Shown: piece after piece, positions 17,612 through 26,600 of the stretch
Numbering within the stretch: the first letter of the stretch is position 1
How the letters are laid out: the number at the start of each line of letters is the position of its first letter
DNA from: UBA964 sp037444685
GTDB lineage: Bacteria > Pseudomonadota > Gammaproteobacteria > Steroidobacterales > Steroidobacteraceae
Direction: 5' to 3'
Assembly (NCBI GenBank): GCA_037444685.1
Contig: JBBILX010000002.1
Location: forward strand, 186,001 to 250,000
DNA length: 64,000 nt
Notes under the pieces: generated by a model
What the model was told of the DNA's origin: nothing
What the model saw: the letters and a program-made list of their open reading frames with translations, nothing else
Database searches by the model: none
Made by a program: the position numbers and the translations under genes

Positions 17612-18532
17612 TCAGGTCGAGGTGTCGCGTCGGCGGAATGCCGCTGGCACCTGCACCTCGAGCTGCAGGGTCTTCCGTTGCCGCAGGATCCGCAGACGCA
17701 CCGTCTCGCCGCGCTGATACGACTGCAGGATGCGCGTGGCGTGCAGCGCCGTCGCGGGTTCCCGTCCGTCGATCGCGAGCAGCACGTCCCCGTCTGCGAG
17801 TTCCCAAGCCGGATCGTGCGGTGCCCGCAGCACCAGCACGCCGCGGTCGGTGCCGAAGTACGCGCCGAGCGCGGGCGTCAGCGTCGCGAGTTCGAGGCCC
17901 GCGGCGCCGATCGGGCCACGCGGTGCCCAGTCGAACAGGATGTCGGGCTGCCGAGGCGCAGCGGGCACGCCAGGCCCGTCCGGAGCAGGCGTGACCGGCG
18001 GCGGCTCGGGACCCGGCGGCAGCGCGAGTACGCGCGGCGTCGGCGCGACGCCAGCGACGACCGTGACCTTGCGGCCGCGCCCGTCGCGCAGCAGTTTCAG
18101 GCGCAGCTTCTGCTCCGGCTGGACACCGCGCATGTGTTCGACGAGTGCGCGGCCACCGTTGGACGGACCGCGCAGCGACCCGCCGTCGATCTCGGTGATG
18201 ACATCGCCCGACTCGATGCCGGCCTCGGCCGCGGGCCCGCCCGGGCTGACGCGCGGCACCCGGGCGCTCTCGTCGGCAGGCGCCGGATCGATCTGCACGC
18301 CGATGATCGCGCGCGTTCGACGCCCGTCGGTCGCGAGCAGGCGATCGCCGGGGCGGCCGGTGGACTGCGCGCTCAGCTCCGCGAGCTCGCGCGCGGCGGC
18401 CTCGAGCCGCTGCCGCGCCGCATCGAGACGCGCATCGATGTCAGCGGGTGGAGACTGGGCCAGGGCGGGCGTCGCAGCCAGCAGCAGCGTGACGCTCAGC
18501 AGCGGGATGGGTCGCAGGCGAATGTCGGACAT
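17612..18532 (-). CDS. periplasmic double-PDZ domain protein
   Basis: This 306-residue protein has a cleavable signal peptide (PLLSVTLLLAATPALAQS). A short coiled stretch (DARLDAARQRLEAAARELAEL) precedes two PDZ domains. The first, at about 70-155, has VSPGGPAAEAGIESGDVITEIDG. The second, at about 205-295, has ADGDVLLAIDGREPATALHATRIL. A proline-rich linker joins them. There is no protease domain, so it differs from DegP and MucD. It is downstream of an ECF sigma factor and a membrane protein in the same direction, 24 nt after the latter. I infer a periplasmic sensing or adaptor role in an envelope-stress pathway; the specific function is unknown. Confidence 0.75.
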   Translation of the reverse strand: MSDIRLRPIPLLSVTLLLAATPALAQSPPADIDARLDAARQRLEAAARELAELSAQSTGRPGDRLLATDGRRTRAIIGVQIDPAPADESARVPRVSPGGPAAEAGIESGDVITEIDGGSLRGPSNGGRALVEHMRGVQPEQKLRLKLLRDGRGRKVTVVAGVAPTPRVLALPPGPEPPPVTPAPDGPGVPAAPRQPDILFDWAPRGPIGAAGLELATLTPALGAYFGTDRGVLVLRAPHDPAWELADGDVLLAIDGREPATALHATRILQSYQRGETVRLRILRQRKTLQLEVQVPAAFRRRDTST

Positions 18533-18556
18533 GGCGGTCTCCTCGGCAGGCGGCCT

Positions 18557-19018
18557 TCATCGGGCATCGAGTATCAGGGCTTCCGATTGCCGGACCCGGA
18601 CCAGCGCATCGACGAGCCGGGCACGCTCGCTCTCGAGACGTCGCAGCGTCAGCAAAGGGTCGCTGCTGACCAGGGCATCGCTGAACAGATCGTCGACGTG
18701 AGCGATCTGCTGCTCGAGCGCGACGCTTGCGAGCCGGGTATCGACTTGGACACGGCTCGCGCCCGGCTTGACGGCCTCGAGCCAGCGCTCGTCGACGAGC
18801 AAAGGTCCGCCGGGTCCGGCAGGCGCAGCTCGCGGCGTACCATCCGGCCGCACTCCAAGCCAGGCCAAGGACGTCACGGCGAGCAGGGTCACGAGCGAGG
18901 CCCCCCGCAGCGTCCGGATGCGCCGGCCGGCCCGAGCGCGTCGCTGCGCGGCACGCCGCTCGAATTCCGCGAATCCGTACGGCGCACCGACCGGATGCGC
19001 AACGCCCGAGTCGCTCAC
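18557..19018 (-). CDS. single-pass membrane protein, possible anti-sigma factor
   Basis: This 153-residue protein has a cationic cytoplasmic N-terminus (about 30 residues, Arg-rich), one membrane helix (GASLVTLLAVTSLAWLGV) and a helical periplasmic C-terminus rich in Leu, Glu and Arg. Start GTG 19018 overlaps the sigma-factor stop as GTGA and has six G residues seven bases upstream. An ATG at 19036 is the alternative. I recognise no named family and no zinc motif (HxxxCxxC). Position directly after an ECF sigma gene and this topology suggest an anti-sigma or sigma-modulating role; that is inference. Confidence 0.65.
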   Translation of the reverse strand: MSDSGVAHPVGAPYGFAEFERRAAQRRARAGRRIRTLRGASLVTLLAVTSLAWLGVRPDGTPRAAPAGPGGPLLVDERWLEAVKPGASRVQVDTRLASVALEQQIAHVDDLFSDALVSSDPLLTLRRLESERARLVDALVRVRQSEALILDAR

Positions 19019-19605
19019 GTCTGCGCCCCCCGGCATGCGGCTGTCGCCAGCGGTGGCGCTGCCGCGAGCGCGCGCAGGCGCCGATACGCGCGTGCGAGCT
19101 GTGACTTCGAGAAACTGGCGCTCAGCCCGAAGGCGGCCGCGATCTCCTCGTGGGTGAGTCCCTCGACGTCGCGGAGCTGGACGATCGCCCGCGCCCTCGG
19201 TTCGAGCGCGTTGAGCAATCGCGCGAGATCGACGCATACCGCGGTGCTGTCGCGCCACGGCGGGGCCTCACCCGCCCCTGGTTCGGCATTCTCGACACTC
19301 GCCACCGCGCGCTCGCGCAGACGGTGCCACGGCGCCCGCAGGTGCATCAGCGCCTGGTTGACCGCAATCGCCCGAACCCAGCCACCGAACGGCGGGTCGC
19401 CCCGGTAGCACTGCGGGTTCTCGAAAACGTTCATCATGCAGTCCTGGAACACGTCCTCGGCCGAGTGGGACGGCACGAGCCGCGACACCAGACGGAACAC
19501 TGCGGGCGCGAGAGCGCCATAGGCGTGCGCCTGCGCGGCCCGCTCGCCGCATCTGGCGGCGGCGAGGGTCTCCGCCGGGATGACGATTCGGGACAGGGGT
19601 TCCAT
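19015..19605 (-). CDS. ECF-type RNA polymerase sigma factor
   Basis: The 196-residue protein has the sigma-70 region 2 pattern (LVPSHSAEDVFQDCMMNVFENP, then GGWVRAIAVNQALMHLR) and a region 4 helix-turn-helix (LEPRARAIVQLRDVEGLTHEEIAAAFGLSASFSKSQLARAYRRLR). It lacks regions 1 and 3, as expected for ECF factors. It heads a three-gene unit with a putative anti-sigma membrane protein and a periplasmic PDZ protein. This resembles the logic of the RpoE-RseA-MucD systems but without recognisable RseA or protease homologues. It is transcribed away from the tRNA-Leu gene. Confidence 0.9.
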   Translation of the reverse strand: MEPLSRIVIPAETLAAARCGERAAQAHAYGALAPAVFRLVSRLVPSHSAEDVFQDCMMNVFENPQCYRGDPPFGGWVRAIAVNQALMHLRAPWHRLRERAVASVENAEPGAGEAPPWRDSTAVCVDLARLLNALEPRARAIVQLRDVEGLTHEEIAAAFGLSASFSKSQLARAYRRLRALAAAPPLATAACRGAQT

Positions 19606-19669
19606 GACCCTTACAGATGCGCGAACGCCGAAAAAGGTCGCAGCGCGGCGGCTCTGGCAGCGGATCGCC

Positions 19670-19675
19670 TATACT
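19670..19675 (+). promoter_or_regulatory. -10 element of tRNA-Leu promoter
   Basis: TATACT lies 11 bases before the mature tRNA 5' end. No convincing TTGACA-like -35 sequence is visible at 16-18 bases upstream. Confidence 0.45.
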
Positions 19676-19686
19676 GACGGCCGAGC

Positions 19687-19773
19687 GCCGGGATGGCGGA
19701 ACTGGTAGACGCGCCGGACTCAAAATCCGGTTCTGGCGACAGAGTGTGGGTTCGATTCCCTCTCCCGGCACCA
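19687..19773 (+). tRNA. tRNA-Leu (anticodon CAA)
   Basis: This is an 87-nt class II tRNA. Acceptor strands GCCGGGA and TCCCGGC pair perfectly, and the CCA end is encoded. The anticodon stem CCGGA/TCCGG encloses the loop CTCAAAA, giving anticodon CAA, which reads UUG. The D-arm region contains TGGTAGACGCG and the T-arm GGGTTCGATTCCC, with the long variable arm typical of tRNA-Leu between anticodon and T stems. Confidence 0.97.
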
Positions 19774-19798
19774 TGCACATCGAGAAACCCGTGCGATC

Positions 19799-20341
19799 AT
19801 GAAATTCTGCAGCGAGTGCGGCGCCGCGTTGGTGCTGCGCATCCCGGAGGGCGAGGACAGGACGCGCCATGTCTGTGACTCCTGCGGAACGATCCACTAC
19901 CAGAACCCCAAGCTCGTGGTCGGTTGCGTGCCGGAACTGCCGGATGGCCGGCTGCTGATCTGCAAGCGTGCGATCGAGCCGCGCCTCGGCTATTGGACGG
20001 TTCCGGCGGGGTTCATGGAGAATGGCGAGACGCTGCAGCAGGCCGCCGCGCGCGAGTCGCGCGAAGAAGCCTGCGCCGAGGTCGAGATCGGCTCGCTGCT
20101 GACAGTCGTCCACGTCACCGCAGCGCATCAGGTTCACGTGTTCTTCCGCGCCCGTCTGCTCTCCGAACGCGTGGCCGCAGGTCCGGAGAGTCTCGACGTA
20201 CGGATCGTCCAACCGGCCGAGATCCCCTGGGAGCAGATCGCCTTCCCGAGCACGGAGTTCACGCTGCGGCGCTACCTCGAAGACCGCCGTGCGGGCCTCG
20301 AGAGGCATCACTTCACTGAACTCAGCCGACGTCTCCGCTAG
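19799..20341 (+). CDS. zinc-ribbon NUDIX hydrolase
   Basis: The 180-residue protein has an N-terminal zinc ribbon (CSECG at residues 4-8 and CDSCG at 26-30). A NUDIX domain follows, with box GFMENGETLQQAAARESREEACAEVEIG at about residue 70. This layout is shared by NudC-like and ADP-ribose/NAD(H) pyrophosphatases. At 180 residues it is shorter than NudC (about 260) and fits the small ADP-ribose pyrophosphatase-like group. It starts 25 nt after the tRNA, so it may be co-transcribed with it. Substrate not determined. Confidence 0.88.
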   Translation: MKFCSECGAALVLRIPEGEDRTRHVCDSCGTIHYQNPKLVVGCVPELPDGRLLICKRAIEPRLGYWTVPAGFMENGETLQQAAARESREEACAEVEIGSLLTVVHVTAAHQVHVFFRARLLSERVAAGPESLDVRIVQPAEIPWEQIAFPSTEFTLRRYLEDRRAGLERHHFTELSRRLR

Positions 20342-20376
20342 AGACGCGTCGCGACGGTGCCGCGCGCGACAGCCGG

Positions 20377-20406
20377 TCGACAGCCCGACCGCCGCCCGTT
20401 CATAAT
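20377..20406 (+). promoter_or_regulatory. sigma-70-type promoter for fdxA
   Basis: TCGACA (20377-20382) and CATAAT (20401-20406) are 18 bases apart. The predicted start is about 20 nt before the ferredoxin ATG. Confidence 0.5.
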
Positions 20407-20431
20407 TCGATTTCCAGCAACAGGATCTGCC

Positions 20432-20755
20432 ATGACGTTCGTCGTCACCGAAAACTGCATCAAGTGCAAGTACATGGATTGCGTCGAGGTTTGCCCCGTG
20501 GACTGCTTCCACGAAGGGCCGAACTTCCTCGTCATCGATCCCGATGAGTGCATCGACTGCACTCTCTGCGAACCCGAATGCCCGGTCGAGGCGATCTACT
20601 CGGAGGACGAGGTGCCGCCGGGACAGGAGCATTTCAGGCAGTTGAACGCGGAGCTGGCGAAGAAATGGCCCGTGATCACCGAGAAGGGCGAACCGCCGGC
20701 CGACGCCAAGGACTGGGAAGGCAAACCGGACAAGTTCAAGCTGCTCGAGCGTTGA
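20432..20755 (+). CDS. fdxA: 7Fe ferredoxin FdxA ([3Fe-4S][4Fe-4S])
   Basis: This 107-residue electron carrier has the seven-iron ferredoxin pattern at its N-terminus: CIKCKYMDCVEVCPVDCF, then CIDCTLCEPECPVEAIY. The extra residues between the first cysteines indicate one [3Fe-4S] and one [4Fe-4S] cluster. The C-terminal extension (EHFRQLNAELAKKWPVITEK...) is typical of FdxA. Start ATG 20432 gives the family N-terminus MTFVVTENCI. It has its own promoter and a stem-loop immediately after the stop, so it appears monocistronic. Confidence 0.95.
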   Translation: MTFVVTENCIKCKYMDCVEVCPVDCFHEGPNFLVIDPDECIDCTLCEPECPVEAIYSEDEVPPGQEHFRQLNAELAKKWPVITEKGEPPADAKDWEGKPDKFKLLER

Positions 20756-20757
20756 AC

Positions 20758-20783
20758 GACGCGCCGCGGTCGCGAGGCGCGTC
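20758..20783. terminator. stem-loop between convergent fdxA and dsbC
   Basis: GACGCGCC and GGCGCGTC form a perfect 8-bp stem with a 10-base loop, starting four bases after the fdxA stop codon. There is no U-rich tract on either side, so intrinsic termination is uncertain. It could act as an RNA 3'-end stabiliser or with Rho. Confidence 0.4.
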
Positions 20784-20806
20784 AGTCCGCTCGGGTTCGG
20801 CTCCTG

Positions 20807-21652
20807 TCAGCGCGATTCCTGCAGCAGCGTGAGCAGTGCCGGAGCGGAGCGGTACCCCGAGACCATATCGCCATTCGGCAACACGATGGCCGGTGTGCCG
20901 GTCACCACCATCTCCTGCCCGATCTCGAAGTCCCGCTCGACCGGCGTCTTGCCGCAACGCGCCTCGGGGATCTGCTCGCCGCGCTTGGCGCGCGTCAGCG
21001 CGTCGTTGCGGTCCTTCGCGCACCAGACCGACACCGCCTTGTTCCAGGACTCGGTATTCGGACCGCTGCGGGGATAGAAGAGGTACCGGACGCGGATGCC
21101 GAGTTCGTTGTACTTCGGGACCTCGTTGTGCAGCTTGCGGCAGAAACCACAGTCGATGTCGGTGAACACGGTGACGGTGTACTTGGCGTCGCGTGGCCCG
21201 AAAATGATCGTCTGCGACTCGGGGACGCCGGCGAGCAGCGCGCTGCGGGCCTCCCGGCGGCGCAGGTCGCTGACGTTCTGCTCCGCATCGATGTCGTAGA
21301 GGTCGCCGGCAAAGACGTGACGGGCATCGGCCGTGACGTAGAAGATCTCCGCCCCGCGCGCCACCTCGAGGATGCCGGCGACCGGCGACGGTCTGACGTC
21401 CTCGGCTCGCACGCCCGGAATGCGTCGGGCGACCGCCGCGCGCGTCGCTTCGCTGACCGCTGCCGAGCGGGGCTGCGGCGCCGCTTTCGGCCCGGCCGGC
21501 GCGGCGGGCCGCCCGCCTGGCGAACCTGACTGGGCCGCCGACGCGACAAGCCACACCGCGACGCCCACGGTGAACATGGCGGACCACCACGCGCGCCGAG
21601 CGTTGCGGCGTTCCCTGGGACGGAACAGGCTGGGTGTCAGGCTGAGGGTCAT
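20807..21652 (-). CDS. dsbC: thiol:disulfide interchange protein DsbC
   Basis: DsbC is a periplasmic disulfide isomerase. The 281-residue protein has an N-terminal signal/membrane segment (about residues 22-40). After a Pro/Ala-rich linker comes the dimerisation domain (IPGVRAEDVRPSPVAGILEVARGAEIFYVTADARHVFAGDLYD), then a thioredoxin fold with the active site CGFC in FTDIDCGFCRKLHNE and the cis-Pro loop VTGTPAIVLPNG. The gene lies downstream of xerD in the same direction, the usual xerD-dsbC order. The N-terminal extension is somewhat longer than in E. coli DsbC and may remain as an anchor. Confidence 0.92.
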   Translation of the reverse strand: MTLSLTPSLFRPRERRNARRAWWSAMFTVGVAVWLVASAAQSGSPGGRPAAPAGPKAAPQPRSAAVSEATRAAVARRIPGVRAEDVRPSPVAGILEVARGAEIFYVTADARHVFAGDLYDIDAEQNVSDLRRREARSALLAGVPESQTIIFGPRDAKYTVTVFTDIDCGFCRKLHNEVPKYNELGIRVRYLFYPRSGPNTESWNKAVSVWCAKDRNDALTRAKRGEQIPEARCGKTPVERDFEIGQEMVVTGTPAIVLPNGDMVSGYRSAPALLTLLQESR

Positions 21653-21747
21653 CGGCGGGCTCGTAGGCGATGCGTGACTTTAGGTCAGACAGCCAGCCCG
21701 CGCCAAGGTTCACGCGCCGCGGCGGCGGCGCACCCTCCCTTGAGTGC

Positions 21748-22674
21748 TTAGGCGCGCGGATGATGCTGCGCGTGCATCTCCTTCATGCGTTCTCGCGCCA
21801 CGTGAGTGTAGATCTGGGTCGTCGACAGGTCGCTGTGGCCGAGCAGCATCTGCACGACGCGCAGGTCCGCGCCGTGGTTCAGCAGGTGGGTCGCGAACGC
21901 ATGACGCAGCGTATGCGGGGACAGATCCTTGTCGATGCTCGACTTGCGCGCATACCGCTTGATGATGTGCCAGAAGGCCTGGCGCGTCATCCGATCGCCG
22001 CGGCGTGTCGGGAAGAGGTAATCGGTAGTGCGGTCGAGGAGGATCTCGTTGCGCGCGCCACTGATGAACTCCTTGAGCCAGCGGACCGCCTCTTCGCCGA
22101 GCGGAATCAGACGCTCGCGATTGCCCTTGCCGAGGACGCGGATCACGCCCTGGTTGAGATTGACGGCGTTGTACTTGAGGCCGACGAGCTCGGAGACGCG
22201 CAAGCCCGTGGCGTACAGCACCTCGAGCATGGTGCGGTCCCGATGACCGAGCGGATCGGAGACCAGCGGCGCCGACAGCAGCGCCTCGACCTCCTCCTCC
22301 GACAGCGACTTGGGCAGCGAACGGCCGATCTTGGGCATCGCGATCTGCGCCGTCGGATCGTCGCGGATCACGCCCTCGCGCACGAGGTAGCGGAAGAAGC
22401 GGCGGAAGGACGAGAGCTGCCGCGCGGTCGAGCGCGGGCGCGCGCCCGCCTCGACGCGCCAGGCGATGAAGCCGAGCAGGTCGCCACGGCTAGTCCGCAG
22501 GATCGGCACCCCGCGCTCGGCGAGCCAGCGCGACAGCGCCGTGAGATCGGCACGGTAGGCAGCGAGCGTATTGCCCGACAGTCCCCGCTCCATCCACACG
22601 GCGTCGAGGAAGCGCGTGACCACCGGGTCGGGCGCGGTGCGTGGAGAATCGGATCGCTTCGGCACGGAACTCAT
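21748..22674 (-). CDS. xerD: site-specific tyrosine recombinase XerD
   Basis: XerD resolves chromosome dimers at dif with XerC. The 308-residue protein has the N-terminal SAM-like domain (FLDAVWMERGLSGNTLAAYRADL) and the tyrosine-recombinase catalytic set. These are Arg in LYATGLRVSELVGL, HxxR in SPHTLRHAFATHLLNHGAD, and His and Tyr in LLGHSDLSTTQIYTHV. The sequence LPKSLSEEEVEALL is typical of XerD rather than phage integrases. The neighbouring dsbC supports the housekeeping identity. Confidence 0.95.
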   Translation of the reverse strand: MSSVPKRSDSPRTAPDPVVTRFLDAVWMERGLSGNTLAAYRADLTALSRWLAERGVPILRTSRGDLLGFIAWRVEAGARPRSTARQLSSFRRFFRYLVREGVIRDDPTAQIAMPKIGRSLPKSLSEEEVEALLSAPLVSDPLGHRDRTMLEVLYATGLRVSELVGLKYNAVNLNQGVIRVLGKGNRERLIPLGEEAVRWLKEFISGARNEILLDRTTDYLFPTRRGDRMTRQAFWHIIKRYARKSSIDKDLSPHTLRHAFATHLLNHGADLRVVQMLLGHSDLSTTQIYTHVARERMKEMHAQHHPRA

Positions 22675-22777
22675 TGGCGCGGGTACTCTCCGTGACGGCC
22701 GCCGTGCTGGGCGTGCACGTTCACCGGCTCAGTATGCGAACAGCGTTCCCATCCCTGTCGTGATCACCTTCACAGGA

Positions 22778-22811
22778 TGAACCAGGCGTTAACATAAAGA
22801 GAACTGGTTCA
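22778..22811. repeat. inverted repeat in the xerD/acyltransferase intergenic region
   Basis: TGAACCAG and CTGGTTCA form a perfect 8-bp inverted repeat separated by 18 bases, within the 192-nt divergent gap. The spacer is the AT-richest stretch there (GTTAACATAAAGAG). It looks like an operator flanking a promoter of the acyltransferase gene. No regulator can be assigned. Confidence 0.4.
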
Positions 22812-22866
22812 CAGAAGCACCGCAGCACCCGGTCCACCTTGCGTGGCGCTCCACGGCAAGCCATCG

Positions 22867-23643
22867 ATGCACAGTCCGCCCCCCGATTCCGCGCGCTCGG
22901 CGACGAAGTCGCGCGATCCCGCCTGGCTCGCGCCACTCTATGCGGCCTACGGCCTGTATGCATGGACCGTGTTCGCGGTCTGCGCCCTGCTCGCCGTCTT
23001 GCTAGTGCTCTTGCTCCCGGGGCTCGATCTGCGACGCCGCGCCGCTTCCGCGGTCGCGCGTGGCTACCTGCTGCTGATCGGCGTGCCGCTGCGGCGCCTG
23101 CACGCCGAACGGCTGCCGGGCGGGCAGAGTGTCGTGGTCGCCAATCACGCGAGCTATCTCGACGGTCTGGTGATGAAGGCCGCGCTGCCGCCACGCTTCT
23201 CCTACGTCGTCAAGCGCGAGATGGACGGCGTGCCGCTCGCCGGCCTGCTGCTGCGTCGCATCGGCACCGAGTTCGTCGAGCGTTTCGATCGCCACAAGGG
23301 CGCCGCCGACGCGCGCCGCGTGCTGCGCACCGCTGCCTCGGGCCAGTCGCTCGTGTTCTTTCCGGAAGGCACGTTCGCCCCTGAGCCCGGCCTGCTGCGC
23401 TTCCACACGGGCGCCTTCGCGACCGCTGTGCGGGCCGGCTGTCCGATCGTGCCCGCCGTGATCCGCGGTTCCCGGCGCATCCTGCCCGGCCATCGCCTGC
23501 TGCCACGCTGGGGCGCGCTCGAGGTCGAGTTCCTCGAGCCTCTGACGCCTCACGATCCGGATGCCGAGCACGCCGCGGTCGAACTTCGCGACCGCGCCCG
23601 CGCCGCGATCCTCGCGCGCCTCGACGAGCCCGACGCCGCCTGA
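22867..23643 (+). CDS. 1-acyl-sn-glycerol-3-phosphate acyltransferase family protein (PlsC-like)
   Basis: This 258-residue membrane-associated protein carries two N-terminal hydrophobic stretches (about residues 24-62) and the acyltransferase motifs. Motif I is NHASYLDG, and motif III is VFFPEGTFAPEPGLLRFHTGA, followed by VPAVIRGSRRILP. It probably acylates lysophosphatidate or another lysophospholipid. The frame opens with a GTG at 22843; I prefer the ATG at 22867. It is convergent with icmF and preceded by the inverted repeat at 22778-22811. Confidence 0.85.
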   Translation: MHSPPPDSARSATKSRDPAWLAPLYAAYGLYAWTVFAVCALLAVLLVLLLPGLDLRRRAASAVARGYLLLIGVPLRRLHAERLPGGQSVVVANHASYLDGLVMKAALPPRFSYVVKREMDGVPLAGLLLRRIGTEFVERFDRHKGAADARRVLRTAASGQSLVFFPEGTFAPEPGLLRFHTGAFATAVRAGCPIVPAVIRGSRRILPGHRLLPRWGALEVEFLEPLTPHDPDAEHAAVELRDRARAAILARLDEPDAA

Positions 23644-23660
23644 CCGTTCTCTGCCGGGGA

Positions 23661-23689
23661 ACCGACGCGGGGTACGGCAGCGCGTCGGT
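23661..23689. terminator. stem-loop between convergent acyltransferase gene and icmF
   Basis: ACCGACGCG and CGCGTCGGT form a perfect 9-bp stem around an 11-base loop, in the 55-nt gap between two convergent stop codons. No U tract follows on either strand. A bidirectional terminator or 3'-end protector is plausible. Confidence 0.45.
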
Positions 23690-23698
23690 CGCCGTGCC

Positions 23699-26600
23699 TC
23701 AGACGTTGCGGCGGTACTGGCCGCCGACCGCGTACAGGCCGCGCGTGATCTGCCCCAGCGAGCAGTACTTCACCGCGTTCATGAGCTCGGCGAAGATGTT
23801 ACCGCCGCGGGCAGCGACCTGCTGCAGTGCCTCGATCGCCGCGGGACTGCGCTGCGTGTTGCGCTGCTGGAAGGCGCGCACGGCCGCCACCTGGCCCTGC
23901 TTCTCCTCCTCGGTCGAGCGGATCAGCGCCGCCTGCATGTGCTCCGCCACCGCATCCGTGTCCGAGAGGAAGGTGTTGACGCCGATGATGGGCAGACGGC
24001 CGTCGTGCTTGAGCGTCTCGTAGTGGAGGCTCTCCTCCTGAATCTTGCCGCGCTGATACATCGTCTCCATCGCGCCGAGCGTGCCGCCGCGCTCGCTGAT
24101 GGCCTCGAACTCACGGTAGACGGCTTCCTCGACCATGTCGGTGAGATACTCGACGAGGAACGAGCCCTGCCACGGGTTCTGGTTCCGGTTGAGCCCGAGC
24201 TCGCGATTGATGATCAGCTGGATCGCGACGGCGCGCCGCACCGACTCCTCGGTCGGCGTCGTCAGCGCCTCGTCATAGGCGTTCGTGTGCAGCGAGTTGC
24301 AGTTGTCGAGCAGCGCGTAGAGCGCCTGCAGGGTCGTCCGGATGTCGTTGAACTGGATCTCCCGCGCGTGCAGTGACCGGCCCGACGTCTGGATATGGTA
24401 TTTGAGCATCTGACTGCGCGGGCCCGCGCCGTAGCGCTCGCGCATCGCCCTGGCCCAGATGCGGCGCGCGACGCGGCCGATGACCGCGTACTCGGCATCC
24501 ATGCCGTTCGAGAAGAAGAAGCTCAGGTTCGGGGCGAAGTCGTCGACCTTCATGCCGCGGGCGAGGTAGTACTCGACGATCGTGAAGCCGTTAGACAACG
24601 TGAAAGCGAGCTGGCTGATCGGGTTCGCGCCAGCCTCAGCGATGTGGTAGCCGGAGATCGACACGGAATAGAAGTTGCGGACACCGTGGTCGATGAAGAA
24701 CTGCTGGACATCGCCCATCATCCGCATCGCGAACTCGGTCGAGAAGATGCAGGTGTTCTGCGCCTGGTCCTCCTTGAGGATGTCCGCCTGCACGGTGCCG
24801 CGCACGAGCGTCAGCGCCTCGTCGCGCAGGCGGGCGTACTCGGCCTCGGTCAGCACAGCGGGCGCAATCAGCTCCTCGCCCGTGATGCCGAGCAGCGCGA
24901 GACCGCTGCCGTCGTGCCCTTCCGGGAGATCTCCCTTGTAGGCCGGCACGCTCGCGCCGCGCGCGCGCATCGCCGCGTGCAGTTCGGCAATGCGCCGCTC
25001 GGCGGCCGGCCAGCGCCCCTCACGCTTCAGATAACGCTCGACGCGTTGATCGATCGCCGTGTTCATGAACATCGCGAGCAGGATCGGCGCCGGTCCGTTG
25101 ATCGTCATCGACACGGACGTGCTCGGGCTGCAGAGGTCGAACCCCGAGTAGAGCTTCTTCATGTCGTCGAGCGTCGCGATCGACACGCCCGAGTTACCCG
25201 TGCGTCCGTAGATGTCCGGCCGCAGGTCGGGATCCTCGCCGTACAGCGTCGTCGAGTCGAACGCGGTCGATAGACGCGTGGCGGCCTGACCGCGCGCGAG
25301 GTAGTGGAAGCGCCGGTTCGTCCGCTCGGGCGCACCCTCGCCCGCGAACATCCGAATCGGCTCCTCCTCCTCGCGACGATAGGGATAGACGCCCGCGGTG
25401 TACGGGTAAGCGCCGGGGAGGTTCTCGGTCAGCACAAAGTGCAGGATCTCGCCCCATTCGCGGAAGCGCGGCGCAGCGATCTTCGGGACGCGGTTGCGGC
25501 TCAGGGTCTCGGTGTAGTTCTCGCCACAGACAACCGTGTCGCGGACGCGGTAGGAGTACCTGTCTACGCTCACCGCGGCGACGCGCGCGGGCCATGCCCG
25601 CAGCTCGCCGACGCCATCGGGACCGATCTCTTCGAGCGCGCGGTTGTAGGCGGCGCGCAGCTCGAGGCGCGTGGCGTCCGCAGTCCCCGCCTCGAGCGCG
25701 GTCTGCGGGTAGGGCTCGAGCGGCGCCGGCAGCGGCGGATCGTGCAGCGCCTTGAGCGACTCGTAGTGTCCGTGAGCCCGGCGGGCGGCATCGACCTGCG
25801 CGGCGATGCGCTCGCGGGCGCGCCGTCCGCCCTCGGCGATCTCGGCGAGGTAGCGGATCCGGTTGCCGGGAATCAGCGGTTCGCGCGAACGGAACTCGAC
25901 CGGACCCGGATCGGCGACCGGCCAGCCGATCCGGCCGCAGATCACCGCGAAAAGGCGGTTGACGCCGGGATCGTTGAAGCGGCTGGCGATGGTCGGGAAC
26001 ACGGGCACGTCCGCGTCGGCGATGCCGGCACGCTCGGCGTGGTTCCTCCGCCACTGCTTGCGCACGTCGCGCAGCGCGTCCTCCGCGCCGCGCTTCTCAA
26101 ACTTGTTGAGCACGATGAGCTCGGCGAAGTCCAGCATGTCGATCTTCTCGAGCTGGCTCGCGGCACCGTAGTCGCTCGTCATGACGTAGATCGGCAGGTC
26201 GACGAGGTCGACGATCTCGGTGTCGCTCTGGCCGATGCCGGCCGTCTCGACGATCACGAGGTCGAAGCCGACCGCCCTGTAGAGGTCTATGACGTCACGC
26301 AGCACGGCCGATGTCGCGAGGTTCTGGCGGCGCGTCGCGAGCGAGCGCATGAAGATGTTGTCGGCGGCGAGACTGTTCATCCGGATCCGGTCGCCGAGCA
26401 GCGCACCGCCGCTGCGGCGGCGGGTCGGATCGACGGCGACGACCGCGATCTGTCGCTCCGGAAAATGCCTGACGAAGCGCTGCAGCAGTTCGTCCGTCAG
26501 CGACGATTTGCCGGCGCCTCCGGTGCCGGTGATGCCGATTACCGGCGCGAGCACCGGGCCCGCAACCCCCGGCAGCGGGCGCACGTTGCCGGCCTGCTCC

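Noticed and set aside
19687..19773. tRNA-Leu as an integration site for a genomic island
   Set aside because: The flanking genes are ordinary (NUDIX, fdxA, ECF sigma), and I find no repeat of the tRNA 3' end in the window.
21748..22674. Tyrosine recombinase as a sign of an integrated mobile element
   Set aside because: Sequence motifs and the adjacent dsbC mark it as housekeeping XerD. No att repeats, excisionase or phage genes are nearby.
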